Shown here: in pieces, positions 10,001 to 16,567 of the stretch | Layout: each line of letters begins with the position of its first letter | Position numbering within the stretch: position 1 is the first letter of the stretch | Source of the DNA: Prevotella sp. | GTDB taxonomy: Bacteria > Bacteroidota > Bacteroidia > Bacteroidales > Bacteroidaceae | Direction: 5' to 3' | DNA: 48,815 nt | Assembly: GCA_017449025.1 (NCBI GenBank) | Contig: JAFSKJ010000105.1 | Coordinates: 1-48,815 of the forward strand | Notes under the pieces: generated by a model | What the model was told of the DNA's origin: nothing | What the model saw: only the letters and a program-made list of their open reading frames with translations | Databases searched by the model: none | Made by a program: the position numbers and the translations under genes

Positions 10001-10729
10001 CACCCAGATGATGCCAGTGAAGCCGTTGGCACGGATTTTGTCCACTACAGGCTGGAAGTAGTCGTGAAGGGCACGGGCATTGTCGGCGTTGTTGGCATCC
10101 CTGACGTTAACAGGCTCGTTGGCCAGCTCAATGCTGATGTGGCCTGCATGGCGGCGGATGGAGTCGTTCTGGGTGAACAGATCCCATACCGTTATGAGAT
10201 ACTGCTGGTAGTAGTCGCCAACCTTAAGGTCGTGGGGGCAGACACCCGGCGGGCGCACCACAACGTACATGCCGTGCTTCATGGCACGCTGCATGAGTGG
10301 GTAATACAGGCTTTTGAGGTAGGTGGTGAGGCGCGTGGGGTTGAACTTCCTGATATCGGCCTCGCCGCTCGCATCCGACGACTGCCCCTGTGCCCCAGAG
10401 TAGGTGTAGGAGCTGTTGGGGTCGTTAGTCCATGCCGGCTCAAGGTGGAGGCGGAAGACGTCGCAGTTGGCCTTCTCAAGACCTGTGAACAGCTTCTCGA
10501 AGTAGGCTTGACAGTTGGCTACGCCGGTGGCATTGTAGCCGCCCGACCAGCGGTTGCCGTTGAACCACATGCTCGGCGTGTCCATCACGCCGTGAAGCAC
10601 CACATGGTTGCCATGACTGTCCACCAGCCACTTTCCTTCTACGTGGAGTGAGGGGAGGGGTTTAGTTACTTGGGCGTTGGTTGCCATACAGATGGCGGCA
10701 ACCATTAGGGAAAGTAAAATTCTCTTCAT
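7061..10729 (-). CDS. Secreted bifunctional GH5-GH43 glycoside hydrolase
   Basis: 1,222 residues from the ATG at 10729; an upstream TTG in frame lies in the leader, and only the 10729 start yields a signal peptide (MKRILLSLMVAAICMATNAQ). Residues about 25-410 are a GH5 (alpha/beta)8 domain with the acid/base in ELANEPV (Glu205) and the nucleophile in IITEIDW (Glu315). Residues about 430-720 are a five-bladed GH43 domain starting NPIVRADVPDPDVIR (base near Asp441), with a later LEGCHFY Glu as probable acid. A GH43-associated beta-sandwich, a Big_2-like Ig domain, a carbohydrate-binding-like module and a C-terminal tail ending GIYVVGGRKIAVR follow. Expected roles are endo-cleavage of a beta-glycan backbone plus release of arabinose or xylose side groups, consistent with arabinoxylan; the exact subfamilies were not determined. 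It is the first gene of the operon. Confidence 0.9.
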   Translation of the reverse strand: MKRILLSLMVAAICMATNAQVTKPLPSLHVEGKWLVDSHGNHVVLHGVMDTPSMWFNGNRWSGGYNATGVANCQAYFEKLFTGLEKANCDVFRLHLEPAWTNDPNSSYTYSGAQGQSSDASGEADIRKFNPTRLTTYLKSLYYPLMQRAMKHGMYVVVRPPGVCPHDLKVGDYYQQYLITVWDLFTQNDSIRRHAGHISIELANEPVNVRDANNADNARALHDYFQPVVDKIRANGFTGIIWVPGSGWQSGYSNYKQYPIEGYNIGYAVHDYDGWYGCEDKNLTAANLEQAKKNKINQFHNQVPVLDTNPVIITEIDWSPNKPGTGHYNEHGVWVESNYGTWATGRTSMWGTVYKAVHDYYGNISMTLSGTGCLIDIDELLRSGNVTPAFGGLEEACGKACMDWYAEWAKVNNPLPDFVSTPVSDRGTKYQNPIVRADVPDPDVIRVGDTYYMVSTTMHHFPGATIMKSQDMVNWEYCAQPLLQLADNDRYNLLNGKNAYAAGMWACSMKYYNGKFYLLINGNDAGGWLLTTSTPEGTWEKKKLSRIYYDPGMLFDNGKVYVACGIDHINVCELDENFNFKQEKTVITRDGSGLEGCHFYKVGDYYYIYATYGGWPSGQVAFRSKNVFGPYEEKMLLEKNINGKVNTIHQGSLIEDAAGKWWTIMQEDLGAFGRMPNLQPVTWTDNWPIVGNNGVPYDTYTKPKAVGDIGVKRLPTTDNFRTYPLGMQWEWNHNPDDKAWSLFERPGWLRLKTSNVTNRLTQARNMLTQRIFALNGKASTGTVRLDVSRMLEGDRAGICIFQDPQAMIGVEKKDNKFQVFWRQDTLRVDNNFTPKETVAEGVEVNDIIYLRATIDYATSLTKFYYSLDNKEWNALGGETKLSFNLNVFVGARYGLFCYATKAAGGSADFDWFTTEADFDEDAIYPAFTATIDEKMFTVNSLKPSKTSMEAMIGGWCAPILTATFADKHTENVTTQTSFECETPGIVEFRNGQMIGIGEGTTNVTATYTDAFGNQVQTTFMVTSSLFPTEAQFITTNVVGQGSYRKNATTCVFKPGSNGQVGWVYPEGIDLSAYKYLVVKLNQKQTADAKLNIYTSNKVNGACHTTPAFGTELQIVVDLKNAKNTSNTLKNRPLSTEHVYMITFTGNGTGTIVMKDIYVTNNDDYSRMDPSSGISDISMIADDTVSVYTLTGTMLRHRVPRTEATRGLPAGIYVVGGRKIAVR

Positions 10730-10769
10730 AGAAAAAGTCTTTATGTTTTGGCATGTTATTTTCAAGTTG

Positions 10770-10777
10770 CAAAGTTA
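10770..10777 (-). promoter_or_regulatory. Bacteroidota -7 box for the GH5-GH43/CotH/esterase operon
   Basis: The minus strand reads TAACTTTG, 40 bases before the start codon at 10729. The four genes downstream are separated by only 33, 13 and 57 bp, so this is likely the operon promoter. No clear regulator-binding site was recognised nearby. Confidence 0.6.
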
Positions 10778-10892
10778 CACATTATTTATTATTAGTGCTT
10801 AGGTTTATGTTGCACATGTTTTCACAAACGTTTCATTAGGGAAGTGAGAGAATAAAGTGGCGCCTGCTATTGCAGGATTGGAGAAAAATGAG

Positions 10893-10900
10893 TACCTTTG
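10893..10900 (+). promoter_or_regulatory. Bacteroidota promoter for argB
   Basis: TACCTTTG matches TAnnTTTG, and a TTG at 10870-10872 lies 20 bases upstream, the expected -33 spacing. The predicted transcript starts near 10906, so in-frame codons before that point cannot be used. Confidence 0.65.
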
Positions 10901-10936
10901 CACCCGCATTTGAGACAATACTCAACAATGATGACA

Positions 10937-11713
10937 ATGAAAGAGAAACTGACTATTGTAAAGGTTGGCGGAGCAGTCGTGGAAGACGAGAAACAGCTCG
11001 GAAGACTGTTGGCGGACTTCTGTGCCATTGAAGGGCGTAAGGTGCTGGTACATGGCGGAGGGAGAAGGGCCACCCAAGTGGCGGCAAAGCTCGGAATAGA
11101 GAGCAAGATGGTGGACGGACGGCGCATCACCGATGAAGAGATGCTGGAGGTGGTGACCATGGTCTACGGAGGGTTGGTAAACAAGAACCTTGTGGCAAGG
11201 CTGCAGGCAGGAGGCGTTAACGCCCTCGGACTAACGGGAGCCGACATGGATGTGTTGCACTCACACCGCCGTCCGGTGAAGAACGGCATAGACTTCGGAT
11301 TCGTAGGCGACGTGGACCGTGCCGACGGAGCAATACTGGCCTCACTTATAGAGAAAGGTGTAACGCCGGTGATGGCGCCGCTGACACACGACGGACAGGG
11401 CAACATGCTTAACACCAACGCCGACACCATTGCCTCTGAGACCGCCAAGGCCCTGGCCGAATTCTATGACGTGACGCTCATATACTCGTTTGAGAAAAGA
11501 GGGGTGCTGGCAGACCCTGACGATGACAACAGCATGATAGAAACCATCACACACGCTGACTTTGAGCGATACCGTGCCGACGGCACCATCAGTGGGGGCA
11601 TGCTGCCAAAGATTGAGAATGCACTGGCAGCCATCGACGCTGGCGTGAGCCGCGTAATCATCACCTTGGCTACAGCTATTGACGGCAAGCACGGCACGGT
11701 GATAAAAAAATAA
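10937..11713 (+). CDS. argB: Acetylglutamate kinase
   Basis: 258 residues from ATG 10937 (ATGs at 10928 and 10931 are also possible; the family usually begins close to MKEKLTIVKVGG). It phosphorylates N-acetylglutamate in arginine biosynthesis, in the cytoplasm. Seen in the sequence: the N-terminal KVGG nucleotide-binding loop, HGGGRRAT (acetylglutamate-binding glycine loop), LGLTGAD, the TNADTIA segment and a C-terminal SGGMLPKIENAL motif, all typical of the amino-acid kinase family and of ArgB. The length is normal. No other arginine genes are adjacent; a sigma-factor operon follows 60 bp downstream with its own promoter. Confidence 0.95.
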   Translation: MKEKLTIVKVGGAVVEDEKQLGRLLADFCAIEGRKVLVHGGGRRATQVAAKLGIESKMVDGRRITDEEMLEVVTMVYGGLVNKNLVARLQAGGVNALGLTGADMDVLHSHRRPVKNGIDFGFVGDVDRADGAILASLIEKGVTPVMAPLTHDGQGNMLNTNADTIASETAKALAEFYDVTLIYSFEKRGVLADPDDDNSMIETITHADFERYRADGTISGGMLPKIENALAAIDAGVSRVIITLATAIDGKHGTVIKK

Positions 11714-11732
11714 AAAAAATTCTCCAACAACT

Positions 11733-11758
11733 GTAACTTTCCGCCCCTTCATTCGTCG
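11733..11758 (+). promoter_or_regulatory. Putative ECF-sigma-dependent promoter (GTAAC-N16-CGTC)
   Basis: GTAAC at 11733-11737 and CGTC at 11754-11757 are separated by 16 bases, the geometry of ECF sigma promoters, and transcription would begin about 10 bases before the sigma gene ATG. No TAnnTTTG box is present here. This suggests the sigma factor drives its own operon. Confidence 0.5.
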
Positions 11759-11773
11759 TATTATATAGAGAGG

Positions 11774-12292
11774 ATGAAAAACATCAGCTTCCGAGACGAC
11801 ATCCTGCCACTGAAGAATGAGCTCTTCAGGCTTGCTCTCCGCATCACTCTCAATCCTGCGGAGGCCGAAGATGTTGTTCAGGAAACAATGATAAAAGTTT
11901 GGGGGCGCCGCGAACAGTGGCAGCAGATAGACAACATGGAGGCTTTCTGCATTACCACATGCCGCAATCTGGCTCTTGACAAGACGAAAAAGATGGCTAA
12001 CCGCAGCCAAAGCCTTGATGATGACAGCCTTGGCGCACCCGACAACAGCTACGCCTCTAACCCCGAGGAGCAAACCATTCAGCGCGACCGTATAGAACTG
12101 GTTAGGAAGCTGATGGACAGCTTGCCAGAGAAACAGCGCACGGTTATGCTGTTACGCGAGACTGAAGGCAAGAGCTACAAGGAGATTGCTGCGATAATGG
12201 ATGTCAGTGAGGAACAGGTGAAGATAAATATCTTCCGAGCACGACAGACTATCAAGCAAAGGTATTTGAAGACGGAAAATTATGGACTATAG
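11774..12292 (+). CDS. ECF-type RNA polymerase sigma factor
   Basis: 172 residues. Region 2 (about 12-78) includes the core-binding and -10 recognition segment AEDVVQETMIKVW. Region 4 (about 108-165) includes LPEKQRTVMLLRETEGKSYKEIAAIMDVSEEQVK, cut here as the helix-turn-helix GKSYKEIAAIMDVSEEQVK. It redirects RNA polymerase to a small regulon, usually on release from a membrane anti-sigma protein. A purine-rich AGAGAGG precedes the ATG. The stop codon overlaps the start of the next gene by 11 bases, indicating translational coupling with that putative partner. An upstream GTAAC/CGTC pair suggests autoregulation. Confidence 0.92.
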   Translation: MKNISFRDDILPLKNELFRLALRITLNPAEAEDVVQETMIKVWGRREQWQQIDNMEAFCITTCRNLALDKTKKMANRSQSLDDDSLGAPDNSYASNPEEQTIQRDRIELVRKLMDSLPEKQRTVMLLRETEGKSYKEIAAIMDVSEEQVKINIFRARQTIKQRYLKTENYGL

Positions 12293-12791
12293 CTATATTG
12301 AACAACTCCTGAATCTCTATTGGCAGTGTGAGACAACGCTGCAAGAAGAGGAAATCCTGCGCCAGTTCTTCGCGCAGGAGGATATTCCATTTGCTTTAGA
12401 GAAGTATCGTCCGCTCTTTGCCCGCCAACAGCAGCCGACGCTGGATGACGCATTCGACGAGCGTGTGCTACAGGCCATAGACGAACCCCAGCCCGTGAAG
12501 GCTCGTGTGGTTGGGCTACACCACCACTTGGGACCGCTACTGAAAGCTGCGGCAATAGTGACCGTTATCTTTACTCTCGGCAATGTGGCTCGATTCTCAC
12601 TGTCGGGCGATGATGGCAGCGATGACATCAACTACGCAGACTACAAGGACACATACCAGGATCCCGCGATGGCGTATGACAATGTGGAAGATGCCCTGCA
12701 ACTCATCTCCGAGGGTATTAGCCAGGCAACACAGGCCGACTCACTGCTCTCGGCCACACGTCTTGACCAGGACTCTCTCAGGACAGAATAA
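12282..12791 (+). CDS. Putative anti-sigma factor / single-pass membrane protein
   Basis: 169 residues, no named family recognised. Residues 1-80 are a charged, largely helical cytoplasmic region, 84-101 form one hydrophobic segment (LGPLLKAAAIVTVIFTLG), and the remaining acidic part would lie in the periplasm. This topology, the 11-base overlap with the sigma gene and the downstream DUF4252 gene match sigma/anti-sigma operons common in Bacteroidales. The anti-sigma role is inferred from context and topology; I do not see a canonical zinc-binding HxxxCxxC motif. Confidence 0.7.
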   Translation: MDYSYIEQLLNLYWQCETTLQEEEILRQFFAQEDIPFALEKYRPLFARQQQPTLDDAFDERVLQAIDEPQPVKARVVGLHHHLGPLLKAAAIVTVIFTLGNVARFSLSGDDGSDDINYADYKDTYQDPAMAYDNVEDALQLISEGISQATQADSLLSATRLDQDSLRTE

Positions 12792-12799
12792 CAGAATAA

Positions 12800-13303
12800 A
12801 TGAGACGCGCTCTTTGCTTATTGGTAATAATGCTTGTTGCAGTGGCGGCAAACGCCCAGCACAATCAGGATTTCGCTTCGAAGTTCATGAAGATGAACAA
12901 GGCAGACAGCACCATAAGGTGCGTGACCGTCAGCCCGAAGATGATGATGACGCTGCAAGGGAACACTGACGAGAACCATACGGCTGGCATGCGCCAGGCA
13001 GTGTCGAAACTGAAGAGCGCAAGGATTGTGACTGCTGCCGACAGCTACTTCGATGTGGCTGTGGAACTGTTAAGGCAAAACGCCAAGCGCTTTTCGCTGG
13101 AGCGTGACTTTAGGAATGGAGAACAACACTGGGCGTTCTACAAGCGGGCAAGCAAGAGAGGAAACATCGTGGAGCTGATAATGCTTCAAGCCGACAGCAA
13201 TAAGAGGCAACTGACAATAGTCAACTTGACAGGAAACCTCGACGATGACTTCATACGAAGTCTGACACAAGACGTTACGGAGGAGGAACATCATACGGAA
13301 TAA
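12800..13303 (+). CDS. DUF4252 family exported protein
   Basis: 167 residues with a signal peptide (MRRALCLLVIMLVAVAANAQ). The mature part has the DUF4252 pattern: FASKFMKMNKADSTIRCVTVS near the start, a central SARIVTA segment and a C-terminal IVNLTGNLDDDFIRSL strand-turn. The molecular function of the family is unknown; members are typically exported and encoded beside ECF sigma factors in Bacteroidales, as here (8 bp after the putative anti-sigma gene). It may be a sensor ligand or an output of the system. The operon ends at the hairpin at 13441. Confidence 0.82.
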   Translation: MRRALCLLVIMLVAVAANAQHNQDFASKFMKMNKADSTIRCVTVSPKMMMTLQGNTDENHTAGMRQAVSKLKSARIVTAADSYFDVAVELLRQNAKRFSLERDFRNGEQHWAFYKRASKRGNIVELIMLQADSNKRQLTIVNLTGNLDDDFIRSLTQDVTEEEHHTE

Positions 13304-13440
13304 GGACAAGGGGCGTGAGCCTCACCATGATTAAGGATATATTTTCTATGCTTTCTCAAAATAATATCATTTGTTAAAAACACAACGAAACTGTGAAGTT
13401 TCGCTTTCTCTCAAATTTTTCATAACATACTAATGACGAC

Positions 13441-13488
13441 GAGAAGGGGCTGGACATCGGGATTCCGAGGCAGCCCTTCTCTATTTTT
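13441..13488 (+). terminator. Rho-independent terminator of the sigma-factor operon
   Basis: GAGAAGGGGCTG pairs with CAGCCCTTCTC across a 17-base loop and is followed by TATTTTTG. It lies 138 bp after the DUF4252 stop. A weaker hairpin, CGAAACT/AGTTTCG (13385-13402), precedes it. The rest of 13304-13536 shows no gene. Confidence 0.75.
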
Positions 13489-13536
13489 GTTACCCAAGCT
13501 CAAGGAATGTGTGAATATGGCATGTGGAGCAGGCGC

Positions 13537-14802
13537 TTAGGGACGCGTCTGTCCTTGGCCTTCTATAATCCACTTGTATGTGGTTATCTCTTCAAGGGCC
13601 ATGGGGCCGCGCGGGCCGAGTTTCTGTGTAGAGATACCTATCTCAGCTCCTAGGCCGAACTGTGCGCCGTCGGTGAAGGAGGTGGGAGCATTCCAGTAGA
13701 CACAAGCGGCATCGACATGCTGCTGGAAACGGGAAGCGGCCTCGGCATCGGTGGTGACTATTGCCTCACTGTGGCCGGAGCCATAGCGGTCGATGTGCTC
13801 AAGGGCTTCGTCGAGCGAGGCAACGGTTTTGATAGCCATCTTATAGTCCATGAATTCCGTTCCGAAGCTGTCTGCTGTGGCGTGTTGTATAAGCGATGAG
13901 TGTGGGGCGAAAAGCCTTGAACCGGCTACTGCTGCATACGATTGCTCGTCACAATACAGTGTGACGGGTGGAGTGTGGGTGAGTAGCGGTTCTACTATGG
14001 CAGGCAGGTCTGCAAGGCGCTTCTTGTGTATGATGAGGCAGTCGAGAGCGTTGCATACCGACACGCGGCGCGTCTTGGCGTTGTTGACAATGGCACGGCC
14101 AATCTCTATGTCGCCATCCTCATGGAAGTATGTGTTCACTACTCCTGCACCAGTCTCAATGACTGGTATACGTGCATTGTCGCGCACGAAATCTATTAGT
14201 CGCCGTCCCCCGCGAGGAATGCAGATGTCAATGTATCCCACGGCTCCCAGCATCTCGCCCGTGGCCTCGTGGGTGGCGGGGAGCAATGCCACCACGTCGG
14301 GGTTGACTCCGTACTGCTGAAGCACATCGTGGATGAGTGCCACCTCGGCCCTGTTGGAGCAGTCGGCATCTCTTCCGCCCTTGAGAACGCATGCGTTACC
14401 GCTCTTGAAGCATAGCGAGAACACGTCGAAGGTGACATTCGGCCGTGCCTCGTAAATCATGCCAATGACTCCGAAAGGCACCGACACCCGGTACAGCTCC
14501 AACCCGTTGGGCAGGGTGTGACGCTTGGTGATGTGCCCGAGGGGCGATGGCAGGTTGCTCACGCTGGTCATGTCGGAGGCAATGCCTCCCAGACGGCTTT
14601 CTGTGAGCTGCAGACGGTCGTAGAGCGGGTTGGTGACCTCCATCTTGGCGAGGTCTTCGGCATTGGCCTTTAGAATAACATCTTTCTTGTCGATGATGGC
14701 AGCTGCCACTGCGCGCAGAATCTCGTTGCGCTGCTGGTCGTTGATGAGTGTGAGGCTCTTGCTGGCCTTCTTCACTCGCTCGAAGGTTTCTTTCAATTGC
14801 AT
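13537..14802 (-). CDS. proA: Glutamate-5-semialdehyde dehydrogenase (gamma-glutamyl phosphate reductase)
   Basis: 421 residues, a normal length for ProA. It reduces gamma-glutamyl phosphate with NADPH to glutamate-5-semialdehyde, the second step of proline synthesis. Recognisable segments are [43 protein letters not shown], the region [11 protein letters not shown] with the catalytic Cys, and the C-terminal [20 protein letters not shown] cofactor/substrate segment. It follows proB by 40 bp on the same strand and is the last gene of the run that starts with the OPT transporter. Confidence 0.96.
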   Translation of the reverse strand: MQLKETFERVKKASKSLTLINDQQRNEILRAVAAAIIDKKDVILKANAEDLAKMEVTNPLYDRLQLTESRLGGIASDMTSVSNLPSPLGHITKRHTLPNGLELYRVSVPFGVIGMIYEARPNVTFDVFSLCFKSGNACVLKGGRDADCSNRAEVALIHDVLQQYGVNPDVVALLPATHEATGEMLGAVGYIDICIPRGGRRLIDFVRDNARIPVIETGAGVVNTYFHEDGDIEIGRAIVNNAKTRRVSVCNALDCLIIHKKRLADLPAIVEPLLTHTPPVTLYCDEQSYAAVAGSRLFAPHSSLIQHATADSFGTEFMDYKMAIKTVASLDEALEHIDRYGSGHSEAIVTTDAEAASRFQQHVDAACVYWNAPTSFTDGAQFGLGAEIGISTQKLGPRGPMALEEITTYKWIIEGQGQTRP

Positions 14803-14814
14803 GGTTCGTTTGGG

Positions 14815-14862
14815 GGATTATGGGGTTATGGGACTTATGGGGCTAATGGGACTTATTGGGTG
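14815..14862. repeat. Degenerate short tandem repeat (TTATGGGG/CTAATGGG units) across the proB stop
   Basis: The plus strand reads as successive G-rich units such as TTATGGGGTTATGGGACTTA and GGCTAATGGGACTTATTGGG. The repeat fills the proB-proA gap and runs into the proB coding end, so the last residues and the stop codon of ProB lie inside it. Unit lengths are not multiples of three. Confidence 0.7.
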
Positions 14863-15652
14863 TGCTTGGGATGAATTCGGTGTGAGGAGTCTGGCTGTTT
14901 CGTTCCATGAGGTCGATGAGGATGTTGTCACGCTCACCGTTGGCTATTATCACGCGTATGCCGGCTTGCGACACCTTGCTTGCTGTTGTGTATTTGGAGT
15001 GCATTCCTCCTCGTCCGAATGCGCTTTTTTCCGGACTGATATACTCGCTGAGGTCTCGGCCTGGAGCCACAGTGGCTATCAGCTCCGCCTGCGGGTCGTC
15101 GGGGTGCGTGGTAAAGATGCCGTCGATGTTCGACAGCAGTACCAGCGTCTCGGCTTTCATCATCTGTGCTATAAGCCCTGACAGCTCATCGTTGTCGGTG
15201 AACATCAGCTCAGTTACGCTGACGGTGTCGTTTTCGTTGACTATCGGCAGCACTCCGTTGTCGAGCATCACAGTCATGCAGGCCCGCTGGTTCCTGTACT
15301 GCTCTCCCGGCTCGAAGTTCTCCTTCATGGTCAGCACCTGTCCCACGTGCATGTGGTATTCCCTGAAGAGGTCGTAGTACAGGCCAATGAGCTTTGCCTG
15401 TCCGAGGGCAGAGAACAGCTGTCGCTGTTCCACTGAGTCCATGTCGTGGTCAACCTTCAGTTCCCCACGTCCGCTGGCCATGGCTCCTGACGACACGAGA
15501 ATCACCTCGTACCCGTTGTTCCAAAGGTATGCTATCTGGTCTACGATGGCCGACATTCGTGTGACGTCAAGCTTGCCGTCGCTTCTTGTGAGCACGTTAG
15601 AGCCCACCTTCACTACTATCCGTGTCTTTTGGTTGATGGCTGTCTTTTCCAT
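14843..15652 (-). CDS. proB: Glutamate 5-kinase, short form without PUA domain
   Basis: 269 residues. It phosphorylates glutamate at the gamma position, the first step of proline synthesis. The amino-acid-kinase core is visible: RIVVKVGSNVLT, VSSGAMASGRGEL, NENDTVS, DNDELSGLIA, LLSNIDGIFT and FGRGGMHSKYTTASKV. The ProB of enterobacteria is about 100 residues longer because of a C-terminal PUA domain; that domain is absent here, as in many Bacteroidota. The C-terminus (STPNKSH) comes from the short tandem repeat. It is 22 bp after ybeY and 40 bp before proA. Confidence 0.95.
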   Translation of the reverse strand: MEKTAINQKTRIVVKVGSNVLTRSDGKLDVTRMSAIVDQIAYLWNNGYEVILVSSGAMASGRGELKVDHDMDSVEQRQLFSALGQAKLIGLYYDLFREYHMHVGQVLTMKENFEPGEQYRNQRACMTVMLDNGVLPIVNENDTVSVTELMFTDNDELSGLIAQMMKAETLVLLSNIDGIFTTHPDDPQAELIATVAPGRDLSEYISPEKSAFGRGGMHSKYTTASKVSQAGIRVIIANGERDNILIDLMERNSQTPHTEFIPSTPNKSH

Positions 15653-15674
15653 TTAGTTGCTTTTGTGTTTATTG

Positions 15675-16085
15675 CTATAGCATTGCGAGTGCCTGGTTTT
15701 CGGCCTCTTCCATCTGCTGGCGCTGTCCTGGGCCTTTGTCGTCGATGCCGCAGAGGTGGAGTATGCCGTGGATTATCACCCTGTGCAGCTCGTCGTCGTA
15801 TTCCTTGCCGAAGAGCTGTGCGTTTGAGCGCACGGTGTCTGTCGAGATTACAATGTCGCCGTTGAGAGTGTCGCCCTCGCAGTAGTCGAAGGTGATGATG
15901 TCGGTGTAGAAGTCGTGGCCTAAATACTCGTTGTTCACGCTTAGTATCTTGTCGTCGTCAACGAAGAGGTAGCCCACTTCTCCCACACGCTTGCCATAGC
16001 TCTCGGCCACCTTGCGTATCCATGCCGTGGTGTCGCGCTTCCTTATGCTTGGCATCTTTGTGCCTTCTGCTTGGTATGTTATCAT
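15675..16085 (-). CDS. ybeY: Endoribonuclease YbeY (rRNA maturation factor)
   Basis: 136 residues from the ATG at 16085 (a longer frame to 16139 overlaps coaD and lacks family similarity). YbeY acts in 16S rRNA 3' maturation and 70S quality control. The metal site usually reads HGxLHLxGxDH; here it reads HGILHLCGIDDKG, so His106 and His110 are present but the third ligand position is Asp116. The DFYTDIITFDY segment is typical. I recall the same DK variant in other Bacteroidota, so it is probably lineage-typical and not a loss of function. It lies 7 bp after coaD and 22 bp before proB. Confidence 0.93.
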   Translation of the reverse strand: MITYQAEGTKMPSIRKRDTTAWIRKVAESYGKRVGEVGYLFVDDDKILSVNNEYLGHDFYTDIITFDYCEGDTLNGDIVISTDTVRSNAQLFGKEYDDELHRVIIHGILHLCGIDDKGPGQRQQMEEAENQALAML

Positions 16086-16092
16086 CTTGGTG

Positions 16093-16554
16093 CTATTTGT
16101 TTGTAGTATGCCGCTCTGGCAGGAATTGTGACACGTCAACCCCGAAGTGCCTCAGCTCGCGTACTGCTGTCGAGGAGACGCTGGCCAGCTCAGGCTCGGT
16201 GTATAGCAGTATCGTCTCTATGCCTCCCAACCTGCGGTTGATGTCGGCCTGCCACTGCTCGTGCTCGAAGTCGCTGACAGTGCGCACACCTTTTATTATA
16301 TATGCAGCTCCCTCCTGCCGCGCAAAGTCTATGGCGAGACCGTTGTAGATTTTCACCTCTATGTGGCTGTCTCCGGCATACAGCTCCTTGATGGCCTGCA
16401 TCCGGTTTTCTGCGGGAGTCATATTCGGCTTGTGCACATTGTCGCCCACAACCCCTATTACAAGCCTGTCGAAGAGGCCAGCGGCACGGCGTACTATTGA
16501 GTCGTGGCCTATGGTGAAGGGGTCGAAGGTTCCTACGAATATTCCTGTTTTCAT
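16093..16554 (-). CDS. coaD: Pantetheine-phosphate adenylyltransferase
   Basis: 153 residues, standard for the bacterial enzyme that transfers AMP from ATP to 4'-phosphopantetheine, the penultimate step of coenzyme A synthesis. The nucleotidyltransferase motif GTFDPFTIGH (His18) is at the N-terminus, with IIKGVRTVSDFEHE and a C-terminal SSTAVREL (ISSS-like) motif. It is 13 bp after the PgpH-like gene and 7 bp before ybeY, inside the six-gene run. Confidence 0.96.
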   Translation of the reverse strand: MKTGIFVGTFDPFTIGHDSIVRRAAGLFDRLVIGVVGDNVHKPNMTPAENRMQAIKELYAGDSHIEVKIYNGLAIDFARQEGAAYIIKGVRTVSDFEHEQWQADINRRLGGIETILLYTEPELASVSSTAVRELRHFGVDVSQFLPERHTTNK

Positions 16555-16567
16555 GTTCTTTATTGAG

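Noticed and set aside
13385-13402. CGAAACT/AGTTTCG hairpin as the main terminator of the sigma operon
   Set aside because: The stem is short and the T-run is distant; the hairpin at 13441 is much stronger.
16086-16139. Longer N-terminus for YbeY
   Set aside because: It overlaps the end of coaD and has no resemblance to the family; the ATG at 16085 gives normal length.
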